From Bacteroides sp. UBA1773 (lineage in GTDB: Bacteria; Bacteroidota; Bacteroidia; Bacteroidales; Bacteroidaceae), in NCBI GenBank assembly GCA_002315285.1, contig DCGR01000097.1:13658-77657 (forward strand): 64,000 bases of DNA. Reading direction: 5' to 3'. The first letter of the stretch is position 1; every line of letters begins with the position of its first letter. The notes under the pieces were generated by a model. That model had not been told where the DNA came from and ran no database searches. It saw nothing but the letters and a program-made list of their open reading frames with translations. The translations under genes and the position numbers were made by a program. Below, piece after piece: positions 47,930 through 57,800 of the stretch.

Positions 47930-49351
47930 ATGAGCAAATTGGCATCGTTGGCCAAGGACACTGCCATCTATGGACTGAGCAGCATCGTTGGCCGTTTCTT
48001 GAACTACTGGTTAGTGCCGCTCTACACCCGCGTCATGCCCGCCAACGAAGGCGGATATGGAGTAGTGACCGAAGTGTATGCTTGGACCGCCTTTTGGCTG
48101 GTCATACTGACCTTCGGCATGGAAACCACCTTTTTCCGATTCGCCAACAAGGAAGAAGGCCAATCGCCACAGGTCTATGCCACCACACTGAAACTTGTGG
48201 GAGGTGTATGCCTGCTGTTCGTTGCTTTGGGACTGTGCTTCCTGCAACCCATTTCTGGAGCAATGGGCTATGCCAACCACCCATGGTGGATAGGACTGAT
48301 GATGATGGTCGTAGCCATGGATTCTTTCCAGTGCATCCCATTCGCCTATTTGCGCTTTCGGAAACGTCCCTGGCATTTCGCATCGCTCAAGCTACTCGGC
48401 ATCGTAGTAAACATCGTGGCCAACCTCATCTACTACGTGTGTATGGGAGGACGCGACATCGGCATGGTGTTTGTCATCAACTTCGGATGCACCGCCCTTA
48501 CCATGATTCTGTTGCTACCACAGCTCCATTTTCACGAACCGTTCGACAAGTCACTCGTCCGCCACATGCTCCGCTACTCGTTTCCTCTCCTGCTACTTGG
48601 CATGGCCGGCATACTGAACCAAGTGGCCGACAAGATGATTTTCAAGCACATCTATCCCAGCACCGATGGCGAGATTCAACTGGGCATCTATGGAGCTGCC
48701 ACTAAGATAGCCATGATCATGGCCATGCTCACACAAGCCTTCCGCTATGCCTACGAGCCCTTCGTGTTTGGCCGCTCACACGACACCGACAAGAACCTCA
48801 TGTATGCCAACACCATGAAGTATTTCGTCATCTTCACCCTGCTGGCTTTCCTCACCGTAGTGTGCTACATCGACATTCTGAAGTACATCATCGATTCACA
48901 CTACTGGGAGGGGCTCAAGGTTGTCCCCATCGTAATGGCAGCCGAAATCATGATGGGCGTTTATTTCAACCTCTCATTTTGGTACAAGCTCACCGATGAG
49001 ACCCACTGGGGAGCCGTGTTCAGCTTCGTGGGTTGTGCTGTTCTCATTATCGTCAACCTCGTGTTCGTACCCCGTTACGGCTACATGGCATGTGCCTGGG
49101 CCGGTTGCTGTGGTTATGCCTCCGCCATGTTGCTCAGTTACTTCGTGGGGCAGCAACGCTACCCCATACCCTACCCGCTCAAGCAGATAGGCCTCTATGC
49201 GGTGCTGGCAGCAGCTATCCACACCACCACCACTCTGTTGCCGCCCATGAGTCTGTGGCTTGCACTGATTGTCAACACCCTACTGCTATGTGGTTTTGCT
49301 GCCGTAGTGGTACGACGTGAATTTTGGTATGTATTACGTAAAAAGAAATGA
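47930..49351 (+). CDS. polysaccharide flippase (MOP/Wzx-like)
   Basis: 473 residues, about 12-14 membrane spans, with the MOP-family opening LAKDTAIYGLSSIVGRFLNYWLVPLYTRVM. GGYGVVTEVYAW and FRYAYEPFVFGRSHDTDKN are characteristic of Bacteroidetes members near ruvB. It likely flips lipid-linked saccharides (O-antigen, teichuronate-like or peptidoglycan-related) across the inner membrane. It starts 9 nt after ruvB; the next gene overlaps by 4 nt. Confidence 0.9.
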   Translation: MSKLASLAKDTAIYGLSSIVGRFLNYWLVPLYTRVMPANEGGYGVVTEVYAWTAFWLVILTFGMETTFFRFANKEEGQSPQVYATTLKLVGGVCLLFVALGLCFLQPISGAMGYANHPWWIGLMMMVVAMDSFQCIPFAYLRFRKRPWHFASLKLLGIVVNIVANLIYYVCMGGRDIGMVFVINFGCTALTMILLLPQLHFHEPFDKSLVRHMLRYSFPLLLLGMAGILNQVADKMIFKHIYPSTDGEIQLGIYGAATKIAMIMAMLTQAFRYAYEPFVFGRSHDTDKNLMYANTMKYFVIFTLLAFLTVVCYIDILKYIIDSHYWEGLKVVPIVMAAEIMMGVYFNLSFWYKLTDETHWGAVFSFVGCAVLIIVNLVFVPRYGYMACAWAGCCGYASAMLLSYFVGQQRYPIPYPLKQIGLYAVLAAAIHTTTTLLPPMSLWLALIVNTLLLCGFAAVVVRREFWYVLRKKK

Positions 49352-49899
49352 AACACATAGGAATATTTTGTTCCGCATCGGGAATCCTCGACGAAGTCTA
49401 TAAGACCACAACCTCGAAACTGGGCACCTGGATAGGCCAGCAAGGCATGACACTTATCTACGGTGGTAGCAACGTGGGACTCATGGAAATCATGGCCAGT
49501 GCCGCCCACCAAGCCGGTGCCAAAGTGGTAGGTGTTTATCCACGCTTCATGCTCGACCGCAACCAACCATCGCAACATGTCACCGAATGTATTCTCACTG
49601 ATAATCTGAGCGAACGCAAGGACATCATGTGCGAGCGTGCCGACGTGCTTGTGGCGTTGCCCGGAGGCTTGGGTACACTCGATGAAGTGTTCCACACCAT
49701 CGCCGGTTACATTCTAAGCCGCCACTCCAAGCAAGTCATCTTCTTCAACCAAGGCGGATTCTACAACCATCTGCTGGCTTTCCTCGACCAACTCGACCAA
49801 CAGCATTTCACCCGTATGCCGCAACACGAGTATTGCACCGTAGCCAACACCCTCGACGAACTTTTTGCGCTACTCTCGCCCACCGCTCATGAACACTGA
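49348..49899 (+). CDS. LOG-family protein (Rossmann fold, TIGR00730)
   Basis: 183 residues with GGSNVGLMEIMASAA and the PGGxGTxxE motif as ALPGGLGTLDEVF. Family members are cytokinin riboside-5'-monophosphate phosphoribohydrolases in plants and nucleotide hydrolases of uncertain role in bacteria. Its end overlaps the mnmA start by 11 nt. Confidence 0.92.
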   Translation: MKHIGIFCSASGILDEVYKTTTSKLGTWIGQQGMTLIYGGSNVGLMEIMASAAHQAGAKVVGVYPRFMLDRNQPSQHVTECILTDNLSERKDIMCERADVLVALPGGLGTLDEVFHTIAGYILSRHSKQVIFFNQGGFYNHLLAFLDQLDQQHFTRMPQHEYCTVANTLDELFALLSPTAHEH

Positions 49900-50968
49900 T
49901 CGCATTCTCGTAGGCATAAGTGGAGGCATCGACAGTACCGCAACCTGTCTCATGCTACAGCAACAAGGTTTTGAGGTCGTGGGCATGACCATGCTCACCA
50001 CTCCTCAAGCCGATGCCCGCGATGCCATAGACGTGGCGTGCAAGCTCTCCATCGAACATCATGTAGTCGATGTACGACAAGAATTTCACGACACCATCAT
50101 CGATTATTTCATACGCGAATACCTGCAAGGGCGCACTCCAAACCCTTGCGCCCGTTGCAACCCGCTTTTCAAGGAACGCCTACTATGCGAATGGGCCGAC
50201 CACACACACTGCCAGCGTATGGCCACCGGACACTATTGCCGCTTGCAACGCATCGACGGGCAATGGCATGTGCGTCAAGGAGTCGATGCCACCAAGGACC
50301 AGTCGTATTTCCTTTGGCAACTTCCACAACACATGCTCAGCCGACTGCTCTTTCCGCTCGGCGAACTCACCAAACAACAAGTACGCCAATATCTGGAAGA
50401 AAAAGGATTCGAAGCGAAAGCCCATGAAGGCGAAAGCATGGAGGTGTGCTTCATCCCTACCGACTATCGCGACTTCCTGCGTCGGGAATGTCCCGACATC
50501 GACCAGCGCATCGGTCCGGGCCGGTTTGTCAACAAGCAAGGCGTAGCCATAGGCACCCACGAAGGTTTCCCATTCTACACCGTTGGCCAGCGCAAAGGCC
50601 TACACATAGCCTTGGGCGAACCTGCCTACGTACTACGGATCAATGCGGAGAAAAACACTGTCATGTTGGGCACGGCCGCCGACCTCGAAGCGTCCTTCAT
50701 GGTGTGCCAACCTCCACAGGGGCACACTGAGCTCATCCTACACCATCCCCGACTCACCGTACGCATCCGCTACCGCAGCCAAGCACTGCCCTGCCACACA
50801 CGACTGCTCCCCGACGGCCGTCTCCTCGTGCGTTTCCTCACACCCGCCTCAGCCATCACCCCCGGACAGTCGGCAGTGTTCTACGCCGATGACTGCGTGC
50901 TGGGTGGAGCCTACATAGACTCACAACGAGGCATACTCAAATTAGCATCTGAAAACAACGACCTATGA
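49889..50968 (+). CDS. mnmA: tRNA-specific 2-thiouridylase MnmA
   Basis: 359 residues from ATG 49889 (MNTDRILVGISGGIDS; the in-frame ATG at 49865 lies inside the LOG gene and precedes the fold). It has the PP-loop GISGGIDSTA, the first Cys region TPNPCARCNPLFKE, and the second in ESMEVCFIPTDYRDF. It thiolates U34 of tRNA-Glu/Gln/Lys in the two-Cys mechanism. Bacteroides often carry two mnmA copies; this looks like one of them. Confidence 0.9.
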   Translation: MNTDRILVGISGGIDSTATCLMLQQQGFEVVGMTMLTTPQADARDAIDVACKLSIEHHVVDVRQEFHDTIIDYFIREYLQGRTPNPCARCNPLFKERLLCEWADHTHCQRMATGHYCRLQRIDGQWHVRQGVDATKDQSYFLWQLPQHMLSRLLFPLGELTKQQVRQYLEEKGFEAKAHEGESMEVCFIPTDYRDFLRRECPDIDQRIGPGRFVNKQGVAIGTHEGFPFYTVGQRKGLHIALGEPAYVLRINAEKNTVMLGTAADLEASFMVCQPPQGHTELILHHPRLTVRIRYRSQALPCHTRLLPDGRLLVRFLTPASAITPGQSAVFYADDCVLGGAYIDSQRGILKLASENNDL

Positions 50969-52191
50969 ACGAACTTCCAAATACACATACCCTCCCCAAC
51001 GGGCTACGCATCATCCACTACCCTACCTCCTCGCCCGTAGCCTATTGCGGCTATGCTGTCGATGCCGGCACACGCGACGAAGCCCCCGACGAGCAAGGCA
51101 TGGCCCACTTCGTGGAACACCTCATCTTCAAGGGCACCACCCGACGCCATGCCTGGCACATCCTCAACCGAATGGAAAACGTAGGCGGCGACCTCAACGC
51201 ATTCACCAACAAGGAGGAGACCATCATCTACAGTGCTTTCCTTTGCGAACATTTCCTACGCGCCACCGAACTGCTCACCGACATCGTGTTCCATAGCACC
51301 TTCCCGCAACACGAGATAGAGAAGGAAGTGGAGGTCATCGTAGAGGAAATCGAAAGCTACGAAGACTCCCCGTCCGAACTCATCTTCGACGACTTCGAAG
51401 AACTCCTCTTTCCCAACCACCCGCTTGGCCGCAACATCCTGGGCCGACCTGAGCAGCTCCGCACTTACAACACCTCCGATGCGCTACGTTTCACACAACG
51501 TTACTATGTGCCACAAAACATGGCGTTCTTCGTCTATGGCAACATCTCTTTCAAGAAGATTGTCCGAACGATCGAGGCCAACATCTCCGACCTGCCTGCA
51601 TCACCACTCGCTTCAAAGCGTCAGCCACCACTGCCCTACACACCAGGCCACGCCATCGCCCATCGCGACACTCACCAAGCTCACGTCATGATAGGCTGCC
51701 GAGGCTACGACGCACACGATAGCCGACGCACCCCACTCTACCTGCTCAACAACATCCTTGGAGGCCCTGGAATGAACAGCTGGCTCAACGTGTCGCTACG
51801 CGAGAAACGCGGACTGGTGTATAACGTCGAAGCCAATCTCAACGCCTACACAGACACTGGCGTGTTCAGCATCTACTTCGGATGCGACACACACGACACT
51901 GACCAATGCATGTCACTCGTAAGCAAAGAACTACAACGACTGCGCGAGAAACCACTCAGCGATGTCCGTCTGCGAGCCGCCAAGAAACAAATCATCGGAC
52001 AAATCGGAGTGGCTGGCGACAACACCGAGAACATAGCCCTCGACATGGGCAAGACCTTTCTCCACTATGGTCGCTACGACAGTCAGGCCGAAGTGTTCCG
52101 ACGCATCAACAACATCACCTCCCGGCAACTGTGGGAAGTGAGCAACGAACTCCTTTCTTCCGACAACCTCTCCACGCTCATCTACCGATAG
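50965..52191 (+). CDS. M16-family zinc peptidase
   Basis: 408 residues. The inverted zinc motif is MAHFVEHLIFKG (HxxEH in HFVEH), with a downstream Glu-rich stretch NKEETIIYSAFLCEHF providing the third ligand. GGPGMNSWLNVSLREKRGLVYNVEA is typical of the peptidase's second half. No signal peptide is obvious, so a cytoplasmic processing role is likely. ATGA overlap with mnmA. Confidence 0.93.
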   Translation: MNELPNTHTLPNGLRIIHYPTSSPVAYCGYAVDAGTRDEAPDEQGMAHFVEHLIFKGTTRRHAWHILNRMENVGGDLNAFTNKEETIIYSAFLCEHFLRATELLTDIVFHSTFPQHEIEKEVEVIVEEIESYEDSPSELIFDDFEELLFPNHPLGRNILGRPEQLRTYNTSDALRFTQRYYVPQNMAFFVYGNISFKKIVRTIEANISDLPASPLASKRQPPLPYTPGHAIAHRDTHQAHVMIGCRGYDAHDSRRTPLYLLNNILGGPGMNSWLNVSLREKRGLVYNVEANLNAYTDTGVFSIYFGCDTHDTDQCMSLVSKELQRLREKPLSDVRLRAAKKQIIGQIGVAGDNTENIALDMGKTFLHYGRYDSQAEVFRRINNITSRQLWEVSNELLSSDNLSTLIYR

Positions 52192-52238
52192 CATTCTGAT
52201 GAATACCGACAACAAACCATCAATAACAATAAAAAATC

Positions 52239-53408
52239 ATGACAAAGAAAATCCTATTACTCGGATCGGGCGAACTCGGCAAGGAGTTCGTCATTGCCTG
52301 CAAGCGCAAAGGACAGTATGTCGTTGCTTGCGACTCGTATGCCGGTGCACCTGCCATGCAGGTGGCCGACGATTGTGAAGTGTTCAGCATGCTCGACGGC
52401 GATGCCCTCGAGGCCGCCGTGAAGAAGCATCAACCCGACATCATCGTGCCCGAAATCGAAGCCATCCGCACCGAACGCCTCTACGATTTCGAGAAGCAAG
52501 GCATCCAGGTAGTACCCTCGGCACGCGCTGTCAACTTCACCATGAACCGCAAGGCCATCCGCGACCTCGCCGCCAAGGAACTCGGACTCAAGACCGCCCG
52601 CTACTTCTATGCCAAGTCGCTCGACGAACTCCGAGAAGCCGCCCGAAAGATAGGCTTCCCCTGCGTGGTGAAACCCCTCATGTCGTCATCGGGCAAGGGA
52701 CAGTCGGTTGTGAGGAACGCCGATGAACTGCAACAGGCATGGGAGTACGGATGCAGCGGCAGCCGTGGCGACATTGCCGAAATGATCATCGAAGAGTTCA
52801 TCCATTTCGACTCCGAGATTACCCTGCTCACCGTCACACAAAAAAACGGCCCCACGCTTTTCTGTCCACCTGTAGGCCACGTGCAGATCCATGGCGACTA
52901 CCGCGAGAGCTTCCAGCCGGCACCCATCACCCCCGACCAGCTTGCCGAGGCACAGCGCATGGCTGCCAAGGTGACCGAAGCTCTTACCGGGGCAGGCATT
53001 TGGGGAGTCGAGTTCTTCCTCAGCCAGAAAGATGGCGTGTATTTCTCGGAACTTAGCCCACGTCCGCACGACACTGGCATGGTAACCCTCGCCGGCACCC
53101 AGAACCTCAGCGAGTTCGAACTCCACTGCCGCGCCGTGCTGGGTCTGCCCATCCCCGAAATCACCCAGGAACGCTGCGGAGCCAGCGCCGTCATCCTCTC
53201 GCCCATCGCCAGCAAGGAACGGCCACGCTACCGGGGCGAAGAAGAGGTGTGCAAGCTCACCGACACCTATCTGCGCCTGTTCGGCAAACCTTACACACGA
53301 CTCAACCGCCGCATGGGAGTAGTGGTGTGCTATGCCCCATTGGGCAGCAACCTCAACGCCTTGCGCGACAAGTGCAAGGCTGCCGCCACCAAGGTTGAAG
53401 TGTATTGA
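52239..53408 (+). CDS. purT: formate-dependent phosphoribosylglycinamide formyltransferase
   Basis: 389 residues of ATP-grasp type. It opens [20 protein letters not shown] and shows [42 protein letters not shown]. PurT makes formyl-GAR from formate, useful to a fermenting anaerobe. It follows the M16 gene by 47 nt. The three bases after its stop lead directly into a decayed reading frame. Confidence 0.95.
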   Translation: MTKKILLLGSGELGKEFVIACKRKGQYVVACDSYAGAPAMQVADDCEVFSMLDGDALEAAVKKHQPDIIVPEIEAIRTERLYDFEKQGIQVVPSARAVNFTMNRKAIRDLAAKELGLKTARYFYAKSLDELREAARKIGFPCVVKPLMSSSGKGQSVVRNADELQQAWEYGCSGSRGDIAEMIIEEFIHFDSEITLLTVTQKNGPTLFCPPVGHVQIHGDYRESFQPAPITPDQLAEAQRMAAKVTEALTGAGIWGVEFFLSQKDGVYFSELSPRPHDTGMVTLAGTQNLSEFELHCRAVLGLPIPEITQERCGASAVILSPIASKERPRYRGEEEVCKLTDTYLRLFGKPYTRLNRRMGVVVCYAPLGSNLNALRDKCKAAATKVEVY

Positions 53409-53411
53409 TAT

Positions 53412-53865
53412 ACTTCCGAGAAATCGGACAATGCCATTTTGGGCATCACCAACACACTTGAAGCCGAAGGCATCAGGGGGGCATTTCGTGTTTGCCGACC
53501 ATGTTTGCAAATTCCTGATGGACCACAAGCACTACGATGTGATAGAAGCCATGCGCCATCATATTATAGGCACGCAAACCCTCTATCATTCGTTCCACCC
53601 CAACCTCACCGAGATGACCGATTTGGAGGATTATGATGAGGCTTACAACTTGGCTTTGGCTGAAGAGTCGGAATGTGCCGGAATGATCAAAGTCGTTCTC
53701 GGAGTAGATTCCCTTACGATATCCGACTGGCCTGGCAACGGAGCGAGTTACGTGGCCGATAACGTGATGACCGATATGGGCGTGCTGTTTCATAGCGATA
53801 GCGGTGCTTTCGAAGTGCCTGTCCCTGTGATTCTTTGCGGCTTTCATTTGCATGGGTTCATGCAG
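53412..53865 (+). pseudogene. remnant of a polysaccharide deacetylase-like protein
   Basis: In the purT frame, SDNAILGITNTLEAEGIRG reads like the strand-helix of a NodB-fold deacetylase; the protein then continues one frame off as HFVFADHVCKFLMDHKHYD, RHHIIGTQTLYHSFHPN (the metal-His region), and VLFHSDSGAF. Removing one G from the six-G run at 53476-53481 joins the two. The N-terminal catalytic Asp segment and the end are missing, so it is a truncated, frameshifted remnant. The His-x3-His pair survives in altered form. Confidence 0.55.
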
Positions 53866-54122
53866 AAAATCAGGCGGCTCTTCTTGAAATTTACAGTCCA
53901 CATCTTTACTTGCGAGAGTCCACAAAATTTATCTTACAGTCCACATTTTTTTGGGGGGAGCATTGTCATGATTGGTGTAGCTTCAGCAAGAGAAGAGCAA
54001 TTACTTCGTGCGTAAAAATGCCACCTCTATGATTTGCCCCTCTCGTGGTGGGTCGATGTCTGCAACGATGCTGTTTCCTCTCATCGTTGGCAGCAGATGG
54101 ATTTGGCTACTTCTCCCTTCCG
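53866..54122. other. gene-free degraded stretch
   Basis: 257 bp holding the AGTCCACA repeats. The minus strand has one short frame (ending DPPREGQIIEVAFLRTK, stop near 54014) that I cannot place in a family. Confidence 0.5.
53895..53945. repeat. three direct repeats AGTCCACA at 21-22-nt spacing
   Basis: AGTCCACA (within TTACAGTCCACAT) begins at 53895, 53917 and 53938, so spaced 22 and 21 nt, two turns of the helix. First and third copies share the 13-mer TTACAGTCCACAT. They sit just after the deacetylase remnant, in DNA without a gene. A protein-binding array or an att-like site remnant is possible. Confidence 0.5.
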
Positions 54123-54400
54123 TCAGTTTGTTTTCTCCTTGATTACTCCTGTAGCCTTCCATGCATCAGGAGTTTTCGCCAGAAGCGTTGAGTTCGATGA
54201 CATTCCACTTGCCACCGTGAGCGACTTCGGTGTGGCGCTTGCATCCGCGCCGGCACCCGTTAGCCAGTTGTTCAGGCAATCCGGGGCACCAAACCCGCCC
54301 ATTGCAAGCATTGTTACTGAAGAAAGTTTGCTGCAACCATTGAACATCTCCTTATAGCATCCCTCCTGCAGTGTCGTTGCCTCCAGGGTCGGGGCATCGA
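54123..54400 (-). pseudogene. C-terminal remnant of a BspA-like leucine-rich-repeat surface protein
   Basis: Minus-strand text APTLEATTLQEGCYKEMFNG and CLNNWLTGAGADASATPKS, then LAKTPDAWKATG, is typical of the last repeat of Bacteroidetes LRR_5/BspA surface proteins (APxLPATTLxxxCYxxMFxGC repeats). There is no start, signal or other repeats; the fragment ends with a stop at 54123 and is cut at about 54400 by the nuclease remnant on the other strand. Confidence 0.6.
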
Positions 54401-54596
54401 CATCGTGGTGCAGATGCCCGACACCATCTATGTGATGGAACTGAAGCTGCATGGCACACCACTCTCGGCCCTGAAGCAGATAGAGAGCGGCGACTACGGC
54501 GTGCGCTACTCCACCGACGGCCGCCGAGTGGTGAAGGTGGGCATACGCTTCGACATGAAGAAACTGGGCATCAAGGACTGGAAGGTGATGGAATGA
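54388..54596 (+). pseudogene. C-terminal remnant of an AAA-ATPase-like/PD-(D/E)XK protein (DUF1703)
   Basis: The frame reads GRGIDIVVQMPDTIYVMELK then TPLSALKQIESGDYGVRYS and GRRVVKVGIRFD, the nuclease end (Asp..Glu-x-Lys) of the large Bacteroidetes ATP-binding/nuclease family. The AAA part is missing. It abuts the opposite-strand LRR fragment, overlapping it by about a dozen bases at most. Confidence 0.65.
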
Positions 54597-54603
54597 ACAA
54601 AAA

Positions 54604-54634
54604 ACAGAAAAGTATCGCCTTTCCGAGCGATACT
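54604..54634 (-). terminator. terminator after tRNA-Gln(TTG)
   Basis: AGTATCGC/GCGATACT stem (54611-54634 on the plus strand) with an 8-nt loop, followed on the minus strand by TTTCTGTTTT. Confidence 0.7.
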
Positions 54635-54640
54635 CTTGCG

Positions 54641-54711
54641 TTGGACTACCGGGACTCGAACCCAGTCTGACAGAACCAAAACCTGTAGTGCTACCATTAC
54701 ACCATAGTCCA
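54641..54711 (-). tRNA. tRNA-Gln (anticodon TTG)
   Basis: Minus strand: acceptor TGGACTA/TAGTCCA, D stem GTGT/GCAC, anticodon stem ACAGG/TCTGT, loop TTTTGGT with TTG at 54679-54677, T stem CTGGG/CCCGG with loop TTCGAGT, discriminator A at 54641; no encoded CCA. A second Gln isoacceptor 16.6 kb from the CTG one. Confidence 0.94.
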
Positions 54712-54741
54712 ATCCTTAGGCGCTTTTCTCAAAAAGCGGTG

Positions 54742-54774
54742 CAAAGATACGATTTTTCAATCATACAGTCCAAA
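54742..54774 (-). promoter_or_regulatory. tRNA-Gln(TTG) promoter
   Basis: -33 TTTG at 54774-54771 and -7 TATCTTTG at 54749-54742, 21 nt apart, on the minus strand. Confidence 0.65.
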
Positions 54775-54789
54775 CATTCCAGCGTTTTT

Positions 54790-54821
54790 TTTGCGTTTTT
54801 CATGTCAAAAGAGTATCTTTG
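54790..54821 (+). promoter_or_regulatory. promoter of the tricorn-type protease gene
   Basis: TTTG at 54790-54793 and TATCTTTG at 54814-54821, 20 nt apart; back to back with the tRNA promoter. Confidence 0.65.
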
Positions 54822-54854
54822 TGCTAAATTTCAGTACTAAAAGCTCATCGACTC

Positions 54855-57800
54855 ATGAAAAAAACATTGTTATTGGCCATTGGTTGCCTCGGATTGCTGA
54901 GTGTGAAGGCCGCAACCCCATTGTGGCTTCGCGATGTTCAGATTTCGCCCAACGGCAAGGAAATTGCGTTTTGCTACAAAGGCGACATCTACAAAGTGGA
55001 CACCGAAGGAGGAAAAGCCACCCGACTCACCACGCACGATGCGTATGAATCGTTTCCTGTGTGGAGCCCAGATGGCAAGCTGATAGCCTTTGCCAGCGAC
55101 CGCGGAGGAGCGCAAAACCTGTTTGTAATGCCCGCTGAAGGTGGCTCCGCACAGCAGATAACCACACACTCGGCCACGCAAACCCCTTGGACTTTCTCTC
55201 CCGACGGTCAGTGGGTGTACTTTTCGGCTGCCATACAGGACCCTGCCGAAAGCGCCTTGTTTCCCAAAGCCTCAATGACGGAACTCTATCGGGTGCCCGT
55301 GAAGGGCGGACGCATGGAACAGGTGCTGGCCACACCTGCCGAATACGTGTGCTTCGACAAGAGCGGACAATGGCTGGTGTATCAGGACCGGAAAGGCAGC
55401 GAGAACGAATGGCGCAAACACCACACTTCGTCTGTCACTCGCGACATCTGGAAGTACGACCTCACCACAGGCAAGCACACCAACCTGACCCAGCGCGATG
55501 GCGAGGACCGGCAACCCGTGCTGGGCGATGACGGCAAAACGATGTATCTGCTGAGTGAACCCAAAGGCGGCACACTGAACGTATATGCCATGAACCTCGA
55601 CAATCCCGGAAAGCTGCAAGCCGTGACCAATTTCAAGACCCACCCCGTGCGGTTCCTGTCAGAAGCGGGCAAAACGCTCTGTTTCACCTATGATGGCGAA
55701 ATATACTGCAAGAAAGGCAACGAGGCTGCCAAGAAGGTAAAAATAGACTTGACATGCGACGATGCTCCACAGATGGCCCAACTGACGACCCACGGCGGAC
55801 GTGCCACCGTGTCGGCCGATGGCAAACAGGTGGCATTCGTGTCGCGCGGTGAGGTGTTCGTCACGGCTGTGGATTATGCCACCACAAAACAGATTACCCA
55901 CACAGCGGCTGCCGAGGCAACACCAGTGTTTAGCCCCGATGGACGCACCTTGGTGTATGGCAGCGAACGCGACGGACACTGGCAGCTCTACCAGGCCACC
56001 ATCGCACGCGAAGAAGAGAAATACTTTGCCAATGCCACAGCAATAGAGGAAAAACCGCTGCTACCCAAAAGCGACACGGAATATGCCCATCCCGACTTCG
56101 CACCCAACGGCAAGGAACTGGCTTTCGTACAGGACCGCAACAAGCTGATGGTGATGGACATCAAAACAAAGAAAATACGCCAGGTGACCGATGGCTCCAC
56201 CTGCTACAGCACCAGCGGAGGCTTCGACTTCAACTGGAGCCCCGACAGCAAGTGGTTTGTCATCAGCTACACCGCCAACCGACGCGACCCCTATAGCGAC
56301 GTGGGCATCGTGAGCGCACAGGGCGGACCCATCAAGAACATCACGGGCAGTGCCTACTTCAGCGAAAACGGCAAGTTCGTGATGGGCGGTAATGCCATAT
56401 TGTTTGCCACCGACCGATACGGCATGCGATCGCACGCCTCGTGGGGCTCGCTACAGGATGTGATGCTGGCCTTCACCAACCAAGATGCCTACGACAAGTT
56501 CCGCTTGAGCAAGGAAGACTATGAATTGCTGAAGGAACTGGAAAAGGAGCAGAAAGACAAAGCAGACAAGAACAGCAAAGAAAAGAAAGACAAGGATGCT
56601 GACAAAAAGACCGACGACAAAAAGGAAACGGCCGACATTGTGATGGAACTCGACGGCATCGAGAATCGCATTGTGCGACTCACGCCCAACTCATCGAATC
56701 TCTACGATGCCATCATCACCAAGGATGGGGAATCGCTCTACTACATCTGCTCGTTTGAGAAGGGAGCCGACATGTGGAAACTCGACCTGCGCACACGCGA
56801 GACCAAACTGGTGAACAAAGACGCCGGAAGCGGACAACTCATGATTGATAAGGAGGGCAAGAACATATTCCTGCTGGGTGGTGCTGCAAAGAAAATGGAC
56901 GCCAAGACCGGCACACTGAAACCCATCAGTGCCGAGGCCACCTACGACCTGAATCTGGCCGACGAACGCGAATACATGTTCAACCACGTGTATCTGCAAG
57001 AAAAGAAACGATTTTACAACACCAACATGCACGGCATAGACTGGGACAAGATGGCAGCCGACTACCGCAAGTTCCTGCCTCACATCAACAACAACTACGA
57101 CTTTGCCGAGATGCTAAGCGAGATGCTGGGCGAACTGAACGTGTCGCACACGGGTGCCATGTACTACCCTAATCCCAAACTCACTTACAGCACGGCCAAT
57201 CTGGGATTGCTGTTCGACTGGGACTACAAGGGCGATGGGCTGAAGGTGGCTGAAGTGGTGAGAAAAGGACCGTTCGACCACAAGAATTCCAAACTCAAAG
57301 CCGGCTGCATCATAGAGCAGATAGATGGTGAAAGCATCACAACCGGAACAGACCTTTCGCCGATGCTCACCAACAAGGCCAAGAAGAAAACACTCGTGAC
57401 CATACGCAACGCCAAAGGCGAACGATGGGATGAGGTGGTGATGCCTATCAGCAATGCCCAGATGAACACATTACTCTACGACCGATGGGTGAAACAACGC
57501 GCCGAGGACGTGCGACGCTGGTCGAACGGACGGCTGGGCTACGTACACCTGCAGTCGATGGACGATGGTAGCTTCCGCACCATCTACTCCGACATTCTGG
57601 GCAAATACAACCAATGCGATGGCATCGTGATAGATACTCGCTTCAATGGTGGCGGTCGGCTGCACGAGGATGTGGAAATACTCTTCTCGGGCAAAAAATA
57701 CCTCACCCAGGTGGTGCGCGGACGCGAGGCATGCGACATGCCCAGCCGCCGATACAACAAACCCTCCATCATGATTACCTGCGAGGCCAACTACAGCAAC

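Noticed and set aside
52686..53528. 280-codon open frame on the minus strand opposite purT
   Set aside because: It lies antiparallel to the conserved purT and has no recognisable domain; long antisense frames arise from codon bias in this GC-richer part.
53332..54015. 227-codon plus-strand frame spanning the purT end
   Set aside because: Its first part overlaps purT out of frame; only the middle resembles a deacetylase. Treated as a remnant, not an intact gene.
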